NCBI RefSeq assembly: GCF_000943555.1
Contig: NZ_JTDV01000002.1
Coordinates: 62,001 to 126,000 of the forward strand
Length of the DNA stretch: 64,000 bases
Reading direction: 5' to 3'
Origin: Neotamlana nanhaiensis
GTDB lineage: Bacteria; Bacteroidota; Bacteroidia; Flavobacteriales; Flavobacteriaceae
The notes below the pieces were generated by a model that did no database searches, had not been told where the DNA came from, and was given only the letters and a program-made list of their open reading frames with translations. The position numbers and the translations under genes are program-made. Positions 8,365 through 17,618 of the stretch are shown here, piece after piece (the stretch's first letter is position 1; every line of letters begins with the position of its first letter).

Positions 8365-9114
8365 TTACTTCGCTTTATTAGCTTTTTCAATATACTTTTC
8401 TAAAGCCATAGTCATCGATGGTGTTTCTGGTGTTGGTGCTGCAATATCTACACGCAACCCTTTTTCTTCAACAGCTTTAATAGTTGTATTTCCAAAAACG
8501 GCTATTCTGGTATTATTTTGTTTAAAATCTGGGAAATTTTTAAATAATGATTCAATTCCCGACGGACTAAAAAACACCAATACATCGTAAGTTACATTTT
8601 CTAAATCCGACAAATCGCTAACAACGGTTTTATAAAACGTTGCCTGTTTCCAGTTTACACCTAAAGCATCAAGTGTTTGTGGTACTTCAGGTTTTACTTT
8701 ATCGGTATTTGGTAAAAGGAATTTTTCATCTTTATACTTCTTAATAAGTGGTGTAAGTTCTGCAAATGTACGTTTACCTACATAAATTTTACGCTTTCTG
8801 TAAACCACATATTTTTGAAGATAATAAGCCACCGCTTCACTTTGGCAAAAGTATTTTAAAGTATCAGGCACTTTAAAACGCATTTCTTCGGCTACTCTAA
8901 AAAAATGATCAACAGCATTTCTACTAGTTAAAATAATAGCGGTGTAGTTACTTAAATCAATTTTTTGTTGTCTTATTTCTTTAGCCGAGACACCTTCTAC
9001 GTGAATAAAAGGTCTAAAATCAATTTTTACACGCTGTTTTTCTTGTAAATCAAAGTAAGGCGAGTTTTCTATTTTAGGTTCTGGTTGAGATACTAAAATG
9101 GTTTTCACTTTCAT
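8365..9114 (-). CDS. hemD: Uroporphyrinogen-III synthase
   Basis: A 249-residue cytoplasmic enzyme that closes and inverts ring D of hydroxymethylbilane to make uroporphyrinogen III for heme. The sequence has the two-domain HemD pattern: IILTSRNAVDHFF in the first half, then FLLPNTDKVKPEVPQTL and YDVLVFFSPSGIESLF with a following IAVFGNTTIKAVEEKG segment. HemD is poorly conserved, so the call relies on these spaced motifs and on the DUF4271 gene 21 bp upstream, a usual flavobacterial neighbour. The extended basic region around residues 110-120 is normal for Bacteroidota homologs. Confidence 0.9.
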   Translation of the reverse strand: MKVKTILVSQPEPKIENSPYFDLQEKQRVKIDFRPFIHVEGVSAKEIRQQKIDLSNYTAIILTSRNAVDHFFRVAEEMRFKVPDTLKYFCQSEAVAYYLQKYVVYRKRKIYVGKRTFAELTPLIKKYKDEKFLLPNTDKVKPEVPQTLDALGVNWKQATFYKTVVSDLSDLENVTYDVLVFFSPSGIESLFKNFPDFKQNNTRIAVFGNTTIKAVEEKGLRVDIAAPTPETPSMTMALEKYIEKANKAK

Positions 9115-9135
9115 ATTAAGCGCAATTAATTTGTG

Positions 9136-9783
9136 TTATTTACTAATAAACACCTTATATAAAATTACATAGGGTGCAATTTCGAGAGCGCAAAGATACA
9201 AAATAAAATAGAATATGTTATTTTTTATTACACTTTGATACGTTTTAAATGAAGCAATTACGCCTATTAAATTAAGAATTAACAATAAAATTATTATAAC
9301 ATAAAATATGGTTAATGTAGGTTTTAGCGTATAAATTAACAAGGCATTAACTGGTAACAAAAACAACCCTAAAAAGTTTTTAAACGTAATTTTTTGAAAA
9401 ATATAATAATCAATTAATTTATCAATTTGAAAAACACTTGCAATTAGGCGCTCTAACAGCACTTTTATTAAAATAAAAACCGTTATACCAACGGCTATTT
9501 TAAACATTAAGTTTATTGAAACCTTATGCGTATCGTAAGCAAACTGGTAAAAAACATAAAAGAAAACCGATAACGACAGTATTAAATTACCAAACAGTAA
9601 ACCATCAAACTTATCTAAAAACTTTTGGTCGCGCGAGTAAATTTTAAGGTATTTATTATTTACCAAAACAATAATAAAATCTTCGAAACGCTTTGGAGAC
9701 ACCATTTTAGCCACAGCCACAACCATAAATCCTACGGTTAACAATATGGTAAATAACTCGTTTGAAACAAGGGTTCTAATCAT
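9136..9783 (-). CDS. DUF4271 integral membrane protein
   Basis: A 215-residue protein with about six to seven hydrophobic helices, for example LFTILLTVGFMVVAVAKMV, FGNLILSLSVFFYVFYQFA and IFYVIIILLLILNLIGVIA, and a conserved SPKRFEDFI.. segment after the first helix. This matches DUF4271, a Bacteroidota-specific family of unknown function that is usually found just upstream of hemD, as here. It is probably co-transcribed with hemD. An inner-membrane location is inferred. Confidence 0.8.
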   Translation of the reverse strand: MIRTLVSNELFTILLTVGFMVVAVAKMVSPKRFEDFIIVLVNNKYLKIYSRDQKFLDKFDGLLFGNLILSLSVFFYVFYQFAYDTHKVSINLMFKIAVGITVFILIKVLLERLIASVFQIDKLIDYYIFQKITFKNFLGLFLLPVNALLIYTLKPTLTIFYVIIILLLILNLIGVIASFKTYQSVIKNNIFYFILYLCALEIAPYVILYKVFISK

Positions 9784-9896
9784 GCTATAAAATTATCACA
9801 TTTTTTTTAGATTGATTTTATTAAGGAATAATTAAAAAGAATAAAATTTGAATAGCTTACATTTGCTAAAATTTATTTGAAAAGAAAAGCGATATT

Positions 9897-10619
9897 ATGG
9901 TTGGGGCGGTAGTAATTATTCCTACTTATAACGAAATTGAAAATATTGAACCTATTATTAGAGCCGTTTTTAGTCAGTCGAACGAAATACATATTTTAGT
10001 AGTTGACGATAATTCGCCCGATTTAACAGGAAAAAAAGTTGAAGACTTACAAAACGACTATCCTAACCGACTTTTTTTAGAAACGAGAACAAAAAAATCA
10101 GGATTAGGTACCGCATACATTCACGGATTTAAATGGTGTATCGACAAAAAATACGATTACATTTTTGAAATGGATGCCGATTTCTCGCACAACCCATCCG
10201 ATTTACCTAAACTTTACAAAACCTGTCATAACGACGGCGCAGATATGTCTATTGGTTCGCGCTACGTTACTGGCGTAAATGTTGTAAACTGGCCAATGGG
10301 ACGTGTATTACTATCGTATGTAGCATCAAAATACGTACGTTTAATTACAGGTATGAAAATTCACGATACCACGGCTGGTTTTGTATGTTACAAACGCATT
10401 GTATTAGAAACCATAAACCTCGATAAAATTAAGTTTATTGGTTATGCTTTTCAAATAGAAATGAAATTTAAAACCTATTTAAAAAAGTTTAAAATTACCG
10501 AAGTTCCTGTTATATTTACTGACAGAACTCGGGGCGAATCTAAATTAAGCGGCGGCATAATTTCGGAAGCTATTTTTGGAGTAATTTCCATGAAAATAAA
10601 GAGTTTGTTTACAAAATAA
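9897..10619 (+). CDS. Polyprenol monophosphomannose synthase (GT2 family)
   Basis: A 240-residue GT-A glycosyltransferase. N-terminal VIIPTYNEIENIEPII, the nucleotide-binding LVVDDNSPD and the metal-binding EMDADFSHNP are those of dolichol-phosphate mannosyltransferase-like enzymes, followed by GSRYVTG and the C-terminal FTDRTRGESKLSGG. It transfers a sugar from GDP-mannose (or a similar donor) to a polyprenyl phosphate at the cytoplasmic membrane face; no C-terminal membrane domain is present. Next gene pyrC starts 7 bp after its stop, giving an operon of three genes with the DUF4296 lipoprotein. Confidence 0.9.
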   Translation: MVGAVVIIPTYNEIENIEPIIRAVFSQSNEIHILVVDDNSPDLTGKKVEDLQNDYPNRLFLETRTKKSGLGTAYIHGFKWCIDKKYDYIFEMDADFSHNPSDLPKLYKTCHNDGADMSIGSRYVTGVNVVNWPMGRVLLSYVASKYVRLITGMKIHDTTAGFVCYKRIVLETINLDKIKFIGYAFQIEMKFKTYLKKFKITEVPVIFTDRTRGESKLSGGIISEAIFGVISMKIKSLFTK

Positions 10620-10625
10620 AGCAAC

Positions 10626-11972
10626 ATGACAGCACAAACTACACTAATAAAAAATGCCAAAATAGTTAACGAAGGTGCTATTTTTAATGGCGATGTATTA
10701 ATTGAAGGCGCGTTTATTACAAAAATAGACACATCAATAAGTGCAAAATCATCTGATGTAAAAATTATCGATGCCGAAGGCAAATATTTACTACCAGGTG
10801 CTATCGACGATCAAGTTCATTTTAGAGAACCAGGTTTAACGCAAAAAGCCAACATTGAAACCGAAAGTAAGGCTGCTATTGCTGGTGGCATTACCTCGTT
10901 TATTGAAATGCCAAACACCAAACCGCAAACTACAACCATTGAAAAGTTAGAAGAAAAGTTTGCTATAGCAGCAAAATCATCGTACGCTAATTACTCGTTT
11001 ATGTTTGGTGGTACAAACGATAATTTAGATGAAATATTAAAATTAGATAAAAGTGCCGTTGCTGGTTTAAAATTATTTTTAGGCTCATCAACAGGAAATA
11101 TGCTTGTTGACGACCCCGAAGTACTCGAAAAAATATTTAAAAGCACCAATTTAGTCATTTCGGTGCATTGTGAAGACGAAGGCACAATTAAACGAAATCT
11201 GGAAGCTCATATTGAAAAATTTGGCGACGATATTCCTATTAAATACCATCCCATTATTAGAAGTGAAGAAGCTTGTTATTTATCATCATCAAAAGCTATT
11301 GAGTTAGCTAAAAAAACAGGCGCACGTTTACATGTTTTTCATTTATCTACAGGAAAAGAAACAAGTTTATTTAGCAATAAAATTCCGTTAAAAGACAAAA
11401 AAATCACAGCCGAAGTTTGTATTCACCACCTTTGGTTTACAGATGAAGATTACGACAAAAAAGGCACCTTTATTAAATGGAATCCTGCAGTAAAAACAGC
11501 AAAAGACCGCGATCAACTGTGGGAAGCTTTGCTTGATGACCGCATTGATGTTATTGCAACCGACCACGCACCACATACTTTAACCGAGAAAAAAAACGTT
11601 TATACTAAAGCACCTTCTGGTGGTCCATTAGTACAACATGCTTTACCAGCGCTTTTAGAAATGCATCATCGCGGTAAAATTTCTATCGAAAAAATTGTTG
11701 AAAAAATGTGTCATAATCCAGCCATTTTATTTCAAGTTGAAAAACGCGGATACATTAAAGAAGGCTATTTTGCTGATTTAGTTTTGGTAGATTTAAATAA
11801 CCCATGGACCGTAAACAAAGACAACGTTTTATATAAATGCGGTTGGTCGCCTTTTGAAGGATCAACATTTAAATCGAGAATAACGCATACTATTTTAAAT
11901 GGTAATTTGGTATATCATAATGCTAAATTTAGCGAGGTAAAACATGCGAAACGATTAACTTTTAACCGATGA
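10626..11972 (+). CDS. pyrC: Dihydroorotase
   Basis: A 448-residue class I dihydroorotase that cyclises carbamoyl aspartate to dihydroorotate in pyrimidine synthesis. Metal ligands are visible in DQVHFREPG (the H-x-H position reads VHF plus the following residues, so the first ligand pair is His-Phe-Arg type in this subgroup), in VFHLSTG and in ATDHAPHTL. Residues 50-430 form the amidohydrolase barrel. The gene overlaps the DUF4296 lipoprotein gene by 4 bp (ATGA), pointing to translational coupling. Bacteroidota dihydroorotases of this type are often annotated simply as pyrC. Confidence 0.92.
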   Translation: MTAQTTLIKNAKIVNEGAIFNGDVLIEGAFITKIDTSISAKSSDVKIIDAEGKYLLPGAIDDQVHFREPGLTQKANIETESKAAIAGGITSFIEMPNTKPQTTTIEKLEEKFAIAAKSSYANYSFMFGGTNDNLDEILKLDKSAVAGLKLFLGSSTGNMLVDDPEVLEKIFKSTNLVISVHCEDEGTIKRNLEAHIEKFGDDIPIKYHPIIRSEEACYLSSSKAIELAKKTGARLHVFHLSTGKETSLFSNKIPLKDKKITAEVCIHHLWFTDEDYDKKGTFIKWNPAVKTAKDRDQLWEALLDDRIDVIATDHAPHTLTEKKNVYTKAPSGGPLVQHALPALLEMHHRGKISIEKIVEKMCHNPAILFQVEKRGYIKEGYFADLVLVDLNNPWTVNKDNVLYKCGWSPFEGSTFKSRITHTILNGNLVYHNAKFSEVKHAKRLTFNR

Positions 11973-12550
11973 AATTAAAAACCGTTATTGCCCTTTTTAG
12001 TGTTTTAGTTTTTTTAGGCTGCAACAAAATTAAAGCACCCGAAAAACCAGACAACCTAATTTCGAAAGAAAAAATGGTTGCTATTTTAATTGACTCTAAA
12101 ATTATTGGTGCTGCAAGTTCGGTTGATAAACGTATTATGAAAGAAAACGGTGTTGATGTTAACACCTATATTTATGAAAAACATAATATTGACAGTTTGC
12201 AATTTGCTTTAAGCAATAACTATTATGCATTTCATGTTAAAGATTATAAAAATATTTACGAGCAAGTAAATGATAGTCTAGAAGCCTTAAAAGCTGCATT
12301 TAAAGTGCAGGAAGCCGAAGAATGGAAAAACACCACAAAAAAGGAAGAAGACTCTATAAAAGCGATACAAGCCACAAAAGACTCTATTGATTTCGCGGCA
12401 AAAACTGGTAAATCGAAAATAGAAATTAATAAAGATTCGATTTTTAAAACGCGCCAAAATAAATTAGACTCTATAAAACCATTATTAAAAAAAGGTTTGC
12501 GAGCACACCCTAAAAACCCTAAGTTAATTAATCCTGTTTCAAGTAAATAG
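11969..12550 (+). CDS. DUF4296 lipoprotein
   Basis: A 193-residue lipoprotein. The signal MKLKTVIALFSVLVFLGC gives a lipobox with Cys18. Residues 25-110 (LISKEKMVAILIDSKIIGAAS, YIYEKHNIDSLQFALSNNYYA, YKNIYEQVNDSLEALKA) are the DUF4296 domain, an all-helical Bacteroidota family of unknown role found next to pyrC. The remaining ~80 residues are a charged, Lys-rich tail likely to form a coiled coil. Its start overlaps pyrC by 4 bp and its 3' end overlaps the convergent SDR gene by 23 bp. Confidence 0.85.
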   Translation: MKLKTVIALFSVLVFLGCNKIKAPEKPDNLISKEKMVAILIDSKIIGAASSVDKRIMKENGVDVNTYIYEKHNIDSLQFALSNNYYAFHVKDYKNIYEQVNDSLEALKAAFKVQEAEEWKNTTKKEEDSIKAIQATKDSIDFAAKTGKSKIEINKDSIFKTRQNKLDSIKPLLKKGLRAHPKNPKLINPVSSK

Positions 12551-13535
12551 CTCCAATTTTAGCAATAGTTTCATCAATTGATGTAAACTTAAAATCCAAA
12601 GCTTTTTTTATTTTGTCACTTTCATAAAACGTATCGGTAGTGAGCGACACCACGAGGTGTTTAGTAAGTTGCCTGCGTTTACCTGTAATTTTACTTAAAA
12701 ACCAATCGAAGCGCCATGCTAAATTTAAAAGCCAAGGTTTAGCCATTTTTTCAGGAAGTTTTCCATTTACCGATGTTGCTAAAGCTTGTAAAAAGTTTTT
12801 ATACCTCCAATTTTCGGCAACTAACACAAAACGTTCATTAGTTATAGTACTTTCCATTAGCTGCAACATAACAGTTACCACATCATTTACAAACACAAGA
12901 CCAACAGTTCCAGACGTATAATACGCTATCCCCTTTTGGGCTCGCTTAAAAAAATTACCTGTGCCGTAACGCCAAATACCAGGACCTAAAATTAAACCTG
13001 GGTTTACAATTACTGCATTTAAACCTTCTTGAGTGGCACGCCAAACTTCCATTTCGCCTCCATATTTCGTTATGGCATAAACACTATTATCGCTTTCAGG
13101 ATTATAAATAGTAGCTTCGGTAATGGGTTTATTATTTAGCTCGTCGCCCAAAGTTGCTATCGAACTTACATAACACAATTTTTCAATTTGGTGTTGTAAC
13201 GCTAAATTCACAATATTAGCAGTACCTTCAACATTCGTTTTTTTTAACACACCATATTTATCGGGCTCAAAACTTACAAAAGCAGCACAGTGATACACTT
13301 TAGTAACACCCTTAAATGCTTCACTTAAAGCTGGAATATCTAAAATATCGGCTTCAACCCAATCTATTTTATTAAATAAGGTTTCCACATCGTTTGTATA
13401 ACAAGAAAACACGCTTTTTACATTACCAAACTTGCGCTCGTTTCTGTAAATAGCACGCACATTTTGGTTCGTATTTACCAACTTAAAAAGCAAATGTGCG
13501 CCTACTAATCCAGTTCCTCCTGTTACTAAAATCAT
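12528..13535 (-). CDS. NAD-dependent epimerase/dehydratase (extended SDR)
   Basis: A 335-residue extended short-chain dehydrogenase. The Rossmann motif MILVTGGTGLVGAHLL is at the very N-terminus, VYHCAAFVSF is the second nucleotide-binding segment, and the catalytic Ser-Tyr-Lys triad is in YVSSIATLG and YAITKYGGE. The NAD(P) pocket motif VNPGLILGPG follows. The closest described classes are dihydroflavonol reductase-like and 3-beta-hydroxysteroid-like enzymes; the substrate is unknown. It is divergent from tyrS and its last 23 bases overlap the DUF4296 gene. Confidence 0.87.
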   Translation of the reverse strand: MILVTGGTGLVGAHLLFKLVNTNQNVRAIYRNERKFGNVKSVFSCYTNDVETLFNKIDWVEADILDIPALSEAFKGVTKVYHCAAFVSFEPDKYGVLKKTNVEGTANIVNLALQHQIEKLCYVSSIATLGDELNNKPITEATIYNPESDNSVYAITKYGGEMEVWRATQEGLNAVIVNPGLILGPGIWRYGTGNFFKRAQKGIAYYTSGTVGLVFVNDVVTVMLQLMESTITNERFVLVAENWRYKNFLQALATSVNGKLPEKMAKPWLLNLAWRFDWFLSKITGKRRQLTKHLVVSLTTDTFYESDKIKKALDFKFTSIDETIAKIGAIYLKQD

Positions 13536-13562
13536 ATAACGAATGTAAAGAATTATTAAGAA

Positions 13563-13596
13563 TTGAAGCGTATTTATAAGTGTATTTTTATATTTG
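13563..13596 (+). promoter_or_regulatory. Bacteroidota-type promoter for tyrS
   Basis: A perfect TAnnTTTG box, TATATTTG, lies at 13589-13596, with TTG at 13563-13565 (23 bp spacing, slightly long) as a possible minus-33. This places transcription start near 13602, so the upstream in-frame ATG at 13580 cannot be used and supports the tyrS start at 13622 (or 13616). Confidence 0.6.
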
Positions 13597-13621
13597 CGGT
13601 AGTTTTAAAAAATTGATGAAA

Positions 13622-14917
13622 ATGGTAAAGAATTTTGTTGAAGAATTAACTTGGAGAGGCATGATACAAGACATTATGCCAAACACCGAAGCACATTTAT
13701 TGGAAGCTATGCGAATGGCTTATGTTGGTATAGATCCTACGGCAGATTCTTTACACATTGGGCACTTAGTAGGTGTTATGGGTTTAAAACATTTCCAACT
13801 GGCAGGCCACAAACCTATTGCTTTAGTGGGTGGCGCTACGGGTATGATTGGCGATCCTTCGGGAAAATCGGCCGAACGTAACTTACTTGACGAACCTACT
13901 TTAAGACACAATCAAAACGCCATTAAAGAGCAATTATCACGCTTTTTAGATTTTGATAGCGATGCCGAAAATGCAGCTATTATTGTGAATAACTACGATT
14001 GGATGAAAAACTTTTCGTTTTTAGAGTTTATTCGCGATGTTGGCAAACACATTACCGTAAATTACATGATGGCCAAAGATTCGGTAAAAAAACGTTTATC
14101 GTCTGAAGCTTCAGTTGGTATGAGTTTTACCGAGTTTACATACCAATTAGTACAAGGTTTCGACTTTTTACACCTATACCGCGATAAAAAATGCACTTTA
14201 CAAATGGGTGGTAGCGACCAATGGGGAAATATCACCACTGGTACCGAATTAATTAGACGTATTGATAGCGGTAAAGGTTTTGCTTTAACTTGGCCACTTA
14301 TTACCAAAGCCGATGGTACCAAATTTGGAAAAACCGAAGGCGGTAACATTTGGCTAGATGCCAACCGTACATCACCTTACAAATTTTACCAATACTGGCT
14401 TAATACTAGTGATGTTGATGCCGAGAAATACATTAAAATATTTACTTTTTTAAGTAAAGAAGATATCACTGCTTTAATTGAAGAACACCAACAAGCACCA
14501 CATTTACGTGCTTTACAAAAACGTTTAGCCGAAGAAATTACAACCATGGTACACTCTAAAGAAGATTTAGACAATGCCGTAAAAGCAAGTAATATTTTAT
14601 TTGGAAAATCGACATCGGAAGATTTAAAAGGCTTAAACGAACAAACCTTTTTAGATGTTTTTGATGGTGTTCCGTTAACTCAAATTAATAAAGAAGATAT
14701 TGAAAACGGCTTAGACATGATTGCTGCTTTAGCCGATAAAGGCAACTTTTTAAAATCGAATAGCGAGGCACGTCGTGCTTTAAAAGAAAACTCAATTTCT
14801 GTAAATAAAGAAAAAGTAAAAGACGATTACACCTTAACTACGGCCGATTTAATTAACAACAAATTTATTCTACTTCAACGCGGTAAAAAGAACTATTTTG
14901 TGCTTCAAATGGTATAA
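13622..14917 (+). CDS. tyrS: Tyrosyl-tRNA synthetase
   Basis: A 431-residue class I aminoacyl-tRNA synthetase charging tRNA-Tyr. It shows the HIGH-type motif in [12 protein letters not shown], tyrosine-site residues in [10 protein letters not shown] and [21 protein letters not shown], and the KMSKS counterpart KFGKTEGG. The C-terminal S4-like RNA-binding domain (about 365-431) includes [16 protein letters not shown]. The frame is open upstream to 13580, but a minus-7 box at 13589-13596 argues against that start; family members begin with (I/V)KNFVEEL, matching 13622. A start at 13616 is also possible. Confidence 0.95.
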   Translation: MVKNFVEELTWRGMIQDIMPNTEAHLLEAMRMAYVGIDPTADSLHIGHLVGVMGLKHFQLAGHKPIALVGGATGMIGDPSGKSAERNLLDEPTLRHNQNAIKEQLSRFLDFDSDAENAAIIVNNYDWMKNFSFLEFIRDVGKHITVNYMMAKDSVKKRLSSEASVGMSFTEFTYQLVQGFDFLHLYRDKKCTLQMGGSDQWGNITTGTELIRRIDSGKGFALTWPLITKADGTKFGKTEGGNIWLDANRTSPYKFYQYWLNTSDVDAEKYIKIFTFLSKEDITALIEEHQQAPHLRALQKRLAEEITTMVHSKEDLDNAVKASNILFGKSTSEDLKGLNEQTFLDVFDGVPLTQINKEDIENGLDMIAALADKGNFLKSNSEARRALKENSISVNKEKVKDDYTLTTADLINNKFILLQRGKKNYFVLQMV

Positions 14918-15049
14918 TTTATTATTTAAAACAAAACTAAATAACTGATTTTTAAATAGTTTTAAATAATAATTACCCTACAAAACCGATGAAAGAACGC
15001 TATTTTTATGTTTTAGGCTAATAAAAAATTATAAAAAGATAATTTAAAT

Positions 15050-15057
15050 TAGGTTTG
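15050..15057 (+). promoter_or_regulatory. Minus-7 promoter box for hybrid kinase gene
   Basis: TAGGTTTG is a perfect match to the Bacteroidota minus-7 consensus TAnnTTTG. Its last base is the first base of the in-frame GTG at 15057, so that codon lies at or before the transcription start. This favours the ATG at 15078 as the translation start, with a leader of about 15 nt. Confidence 0.55.
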
Positions 15058-15077
15058 TGGCTGTTAATGCCCCAAAC

Positions 15078-17438
15078 ATGAAACATCTTTTAATAGCAAC
15101 CTATTTTATAGGTTTAGGCTTGTTTGCCCAACAACAAGTTTTCGATACCCAGCAAAGTAAAGGTAAACTTTACGAATATGCCCAATTTACAAATGTTGGC
15201 GATTCCATTTTTAGTATAAACAACATACTAGAAAAACAAAACTTACAATACCAACCACTTACTACAGATTATCATAGCTTAGGTTTTACAACCAGCAATT
15301 ATTGGGTGCGGTTTAATATAAAAAACAGTAGCAATCAACCAAAATCGTTTTATTTAGAAACAGGTCGTCCTATTACGGATGTAGCCAATCTATATCAAAT
15401 AAATGGATCGACTATTCATACTTTTAAAAGTGGCGACAAAATTCCCATAAACGATAAACAGATTAAACATCGCGCTACCATTTTTAAATTAAACTTACCT
15501 CCTAACGAGGTTCAAGAGGTATATATTCATTTATCTAGCGATGGCGAAACCATTAATTTACCATTAAACCTGTATAGCGAAACCGAGTTTTTACTATTAA
15601 ATTACAAACAACAATTATTTCTTGGTTTGTTTTATGGCCTGCTATTTTTAGCAACTATAATCTACTTATTTTTTTACACCAGCCTAAAAAAGAACACCTT
15701 TTTGTATTATGGTCTTTATGTATTATCTATTGGTTTAATGCAAGCAGCCTTAGATGGTTTATTACACGAGTATATATTTACCCAAGGCGGCTATATAAAC
15801 GATCGGTTAGTTTTAATAACAGCATTGTTTTCAAACTTTTTTCTATTAAAATACAGCAAATGTTTTTTAGATGTAAACACCCATTTAAAAGGGTTTAAAA
15901 AAGCCTACAACATCGCTTACGCCTTTATAGGAATTTGTTTTATTTTACTTTTTATAAACAAGAAAACTCTAGAAATTGCATATCCTTTAAGTAATTTAAA
16001 CGGCTTATTTAGTCTGGTTTTAATACTCGCCACCTCATTTACTATGCGATTTAAGCGTATAAAAATCGATCCGTTTTTCTCGTTTGGTATCTTCTTTTTA
16101 GTTATTGGATTATTAGGCTTTGTAATGAATAATTTAAGCTTATTACCAAATAACTTTTTTACACTTAACAGTGCCAAATTTGGCTCAGGATTCGAGGTTA
16201 TTTTTCTGTCGCTTTCTATGACCAATTTAATTAGAAATTTACGCTTAGAAAAAGAAACATCACAAGAAGAAGCCTTAAATAAATCGCAAGAAATAAGTGC
16301 ATTAAAAACCTATTTCATGTCCAACATGAGCCATGAATTACGCACGCCTATTAACGCCATTATGGGCATTGCTGAAAGCGAACTTACTAATTTAGAAAAC
16401 AATACAGACAGAAAACCCTACGAAATTATAAAAAACGCCTCATTAAGCTTATTAAGCAACGTTAACGATATTTTAGATTTTGAAAAAATTGAAAAAAACG
16501 AGCTTCAATTGGAACCTTCAGAGTTCAGCCCTTCAATAAAAATAAATCAAATTAGCAATAATTGGAAAGCTGAGGCTTTAAATAAAGGTTTAGACTATAT
16601 TTTTGAAATGGATCCTGAAATTCCATCACATGTTATTGCCGACGAAAAACGCTTCATTCAAATAATAAATAAAGTCTTATCAAATGCGGTAAAATTCACC
16701 AAAACAGGCAGTATTTATTTTAAAGTAACATGTTTAAAACAACCTAACAACTTGTGTCGTTTTTCATTACAAATCTCTGATACTGGTGTTGGCATAAAGG
16801 CTGAGGCTAAAAAATCTATTTTCGACAGTTTTAGTCAAATGAAATTAAACCATAAACGTCAATTTGGTGGTATTGGTTTAGGCTTAACTATTGCAAAAAA
16901 AATTATAGAACTATTTAATGGCCAAATAACCATTGAAAGTGAGGAAAACCGTGGTACCGATGTATTTATAGATTTACCTTTAAAAACCATTGCAAAAGAA
17001 CGTATTTTAGATTTACCAAAAACCAACAAACCTCCTTTACATATTCTTGTGGTTGAAGACAACAAGCTTAACCAAATGGTGATGCGCAAAATTTTAAGTA
17101 GCGAACCTAATTTTACGTTTGCAATCGCGCATAATGGACATGAAGCTTTAGAGACCTTAAAGAAAGACATCTACGATTTGGTTTTAATGGATTTGCAAAT
17201 GCCAATTATGGATGGCTATGAAGCCACCGAAATTATTAGAAAAGGTGGTATAGGAAATGCCGTAATAAATATTCCTATAATTGCAGTTACAGCAGATGCT
17301 TTGCCTGAAACCAAAGCCAGAGCACTTCAATTAGGCATGAATGACTACCTTACAAAACCTATTGATAAAGATTTGCTTATCAATAAAATTTACAATAACT
17401 ACTACGCAAAAAACAGCAAAACCCTTAAAATTGCTTAG
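15078..17438 (+). CDS. Hybrid sensor kinase: 7TMR-DISM sensor, HisKA, HATPase, receiver
   Basis: A 786-residue membrane-bound hybrid kinase. After a signal peptide (MKHLLIATYFIGLGLFAQ) comes a 7TMR-DISMED2-like extracellular domain (about 20-170, with YWVRFNIKNSS), a seven-helix 7TMR-DISM segment (about 175-375), HisKA with the phospho-His H419 in SNMSHELRTP, HATPase_c with DTGVGI and GGIGLGLTIAKKI, and a C-terminal receiver whose phospho-acceptor is D705 in LVLMDLQMPIMDG. DISMED2 domains often bind carbohydrates, but the ligand here is unknown. There is no adjacent response regulator, so the internal receiver or a remote phosphotransfer protein must relay the signal. The next gene is ppc. 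Confidence 0.92.
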   Translation: MKHLLIATYFIGLGLFAQQQVFDTQQSKGKLYEYAQFTNVGDSIFSINNILEKQNLQYQPLTTDYHSLGFTTSNYWVRFNIKNSSNQPKSFYLETGRPITDVANLYQINGSTIHTFKSGDKIPINDKQIKHRATIFKLNLPPNEVQEVYIHLSSDGETINLPLNLYSETEFLLLNYKQQLFLGLFYGLLFLATIIYLFFYTSLKKNTFLYYGLYVLSIGLMQAALDGLLHEYIFTQGGYINDRLVLITALFSNFFLLKYSKCFLDVNTHLKGFKKAYNIAYAFIGICFILLFINKKTLEIAYPLSNLNGLFSLVLILATSFTMRFKRIKIDPFFSFGIFFLVIGLLGFVMNNLSLLPNNFFTLNSAKFGSGFEVIFLSLSMTNLIRNLRLEKETSQEEALNKSQEISALKTYFMSNMSHELRTPINAIMGIAESELTNLENNTDRKPYEIIKNASLSLLSNVNDILDFEKIEKNELQLEPSEFSPSIKINQISNNWKAEALNKGLDYIFEMDPEIPSHVIADEKRFIQIINKVLSNAVKFTKTGSIYFKVTCLKQPNNLCRFSLQISDTGVGIKAEAKKSIFDSFSQMKLNHKRQFGGIGLGLTIAKKIIELFNGQITIESEENRGTDVFIDLPLKTIAKERILDLPKTNKPPLHILVVEDNKLNQMVMRKILSSEPNFTFAIAHNGHEALETLKKDIYDLVLMDLQMPIMDGYEATEIIRKGGIGNAVINIPIIAVTADALPETKARALQLGMNDYLTKPIDKDLLINKIYNNYYAKNSKTLKIA

Positions 17439-17618
17439 AAAACAACTTATTAAAAAATTGCTAGATCGTTAAATTTTAACAACAAAAACCGAAATTTATT
17501 TAACAAAAAATAATTAAGCGTTAATTAATTAAAATAATTAATAAAACTTAGAGTTTCCTTCGTAGTTTAACTTTTGCTTTAGTACTTTTATGTTTCATTG
17601 TCAATAGAAAAAGAACAT

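Noticed and set aside
13580-13621. Longer N-terminus for TyrS
   Set aside because: The TATATTTG promoter box lies inside this segment, and homologs start at KNFVEEL.
15057-15077. GTG start for the hybrid kinase
   Set aside because: It falls at the end of a perfect minus-7 box, so it is not within the transcript; ATG at 15078 is preferred.
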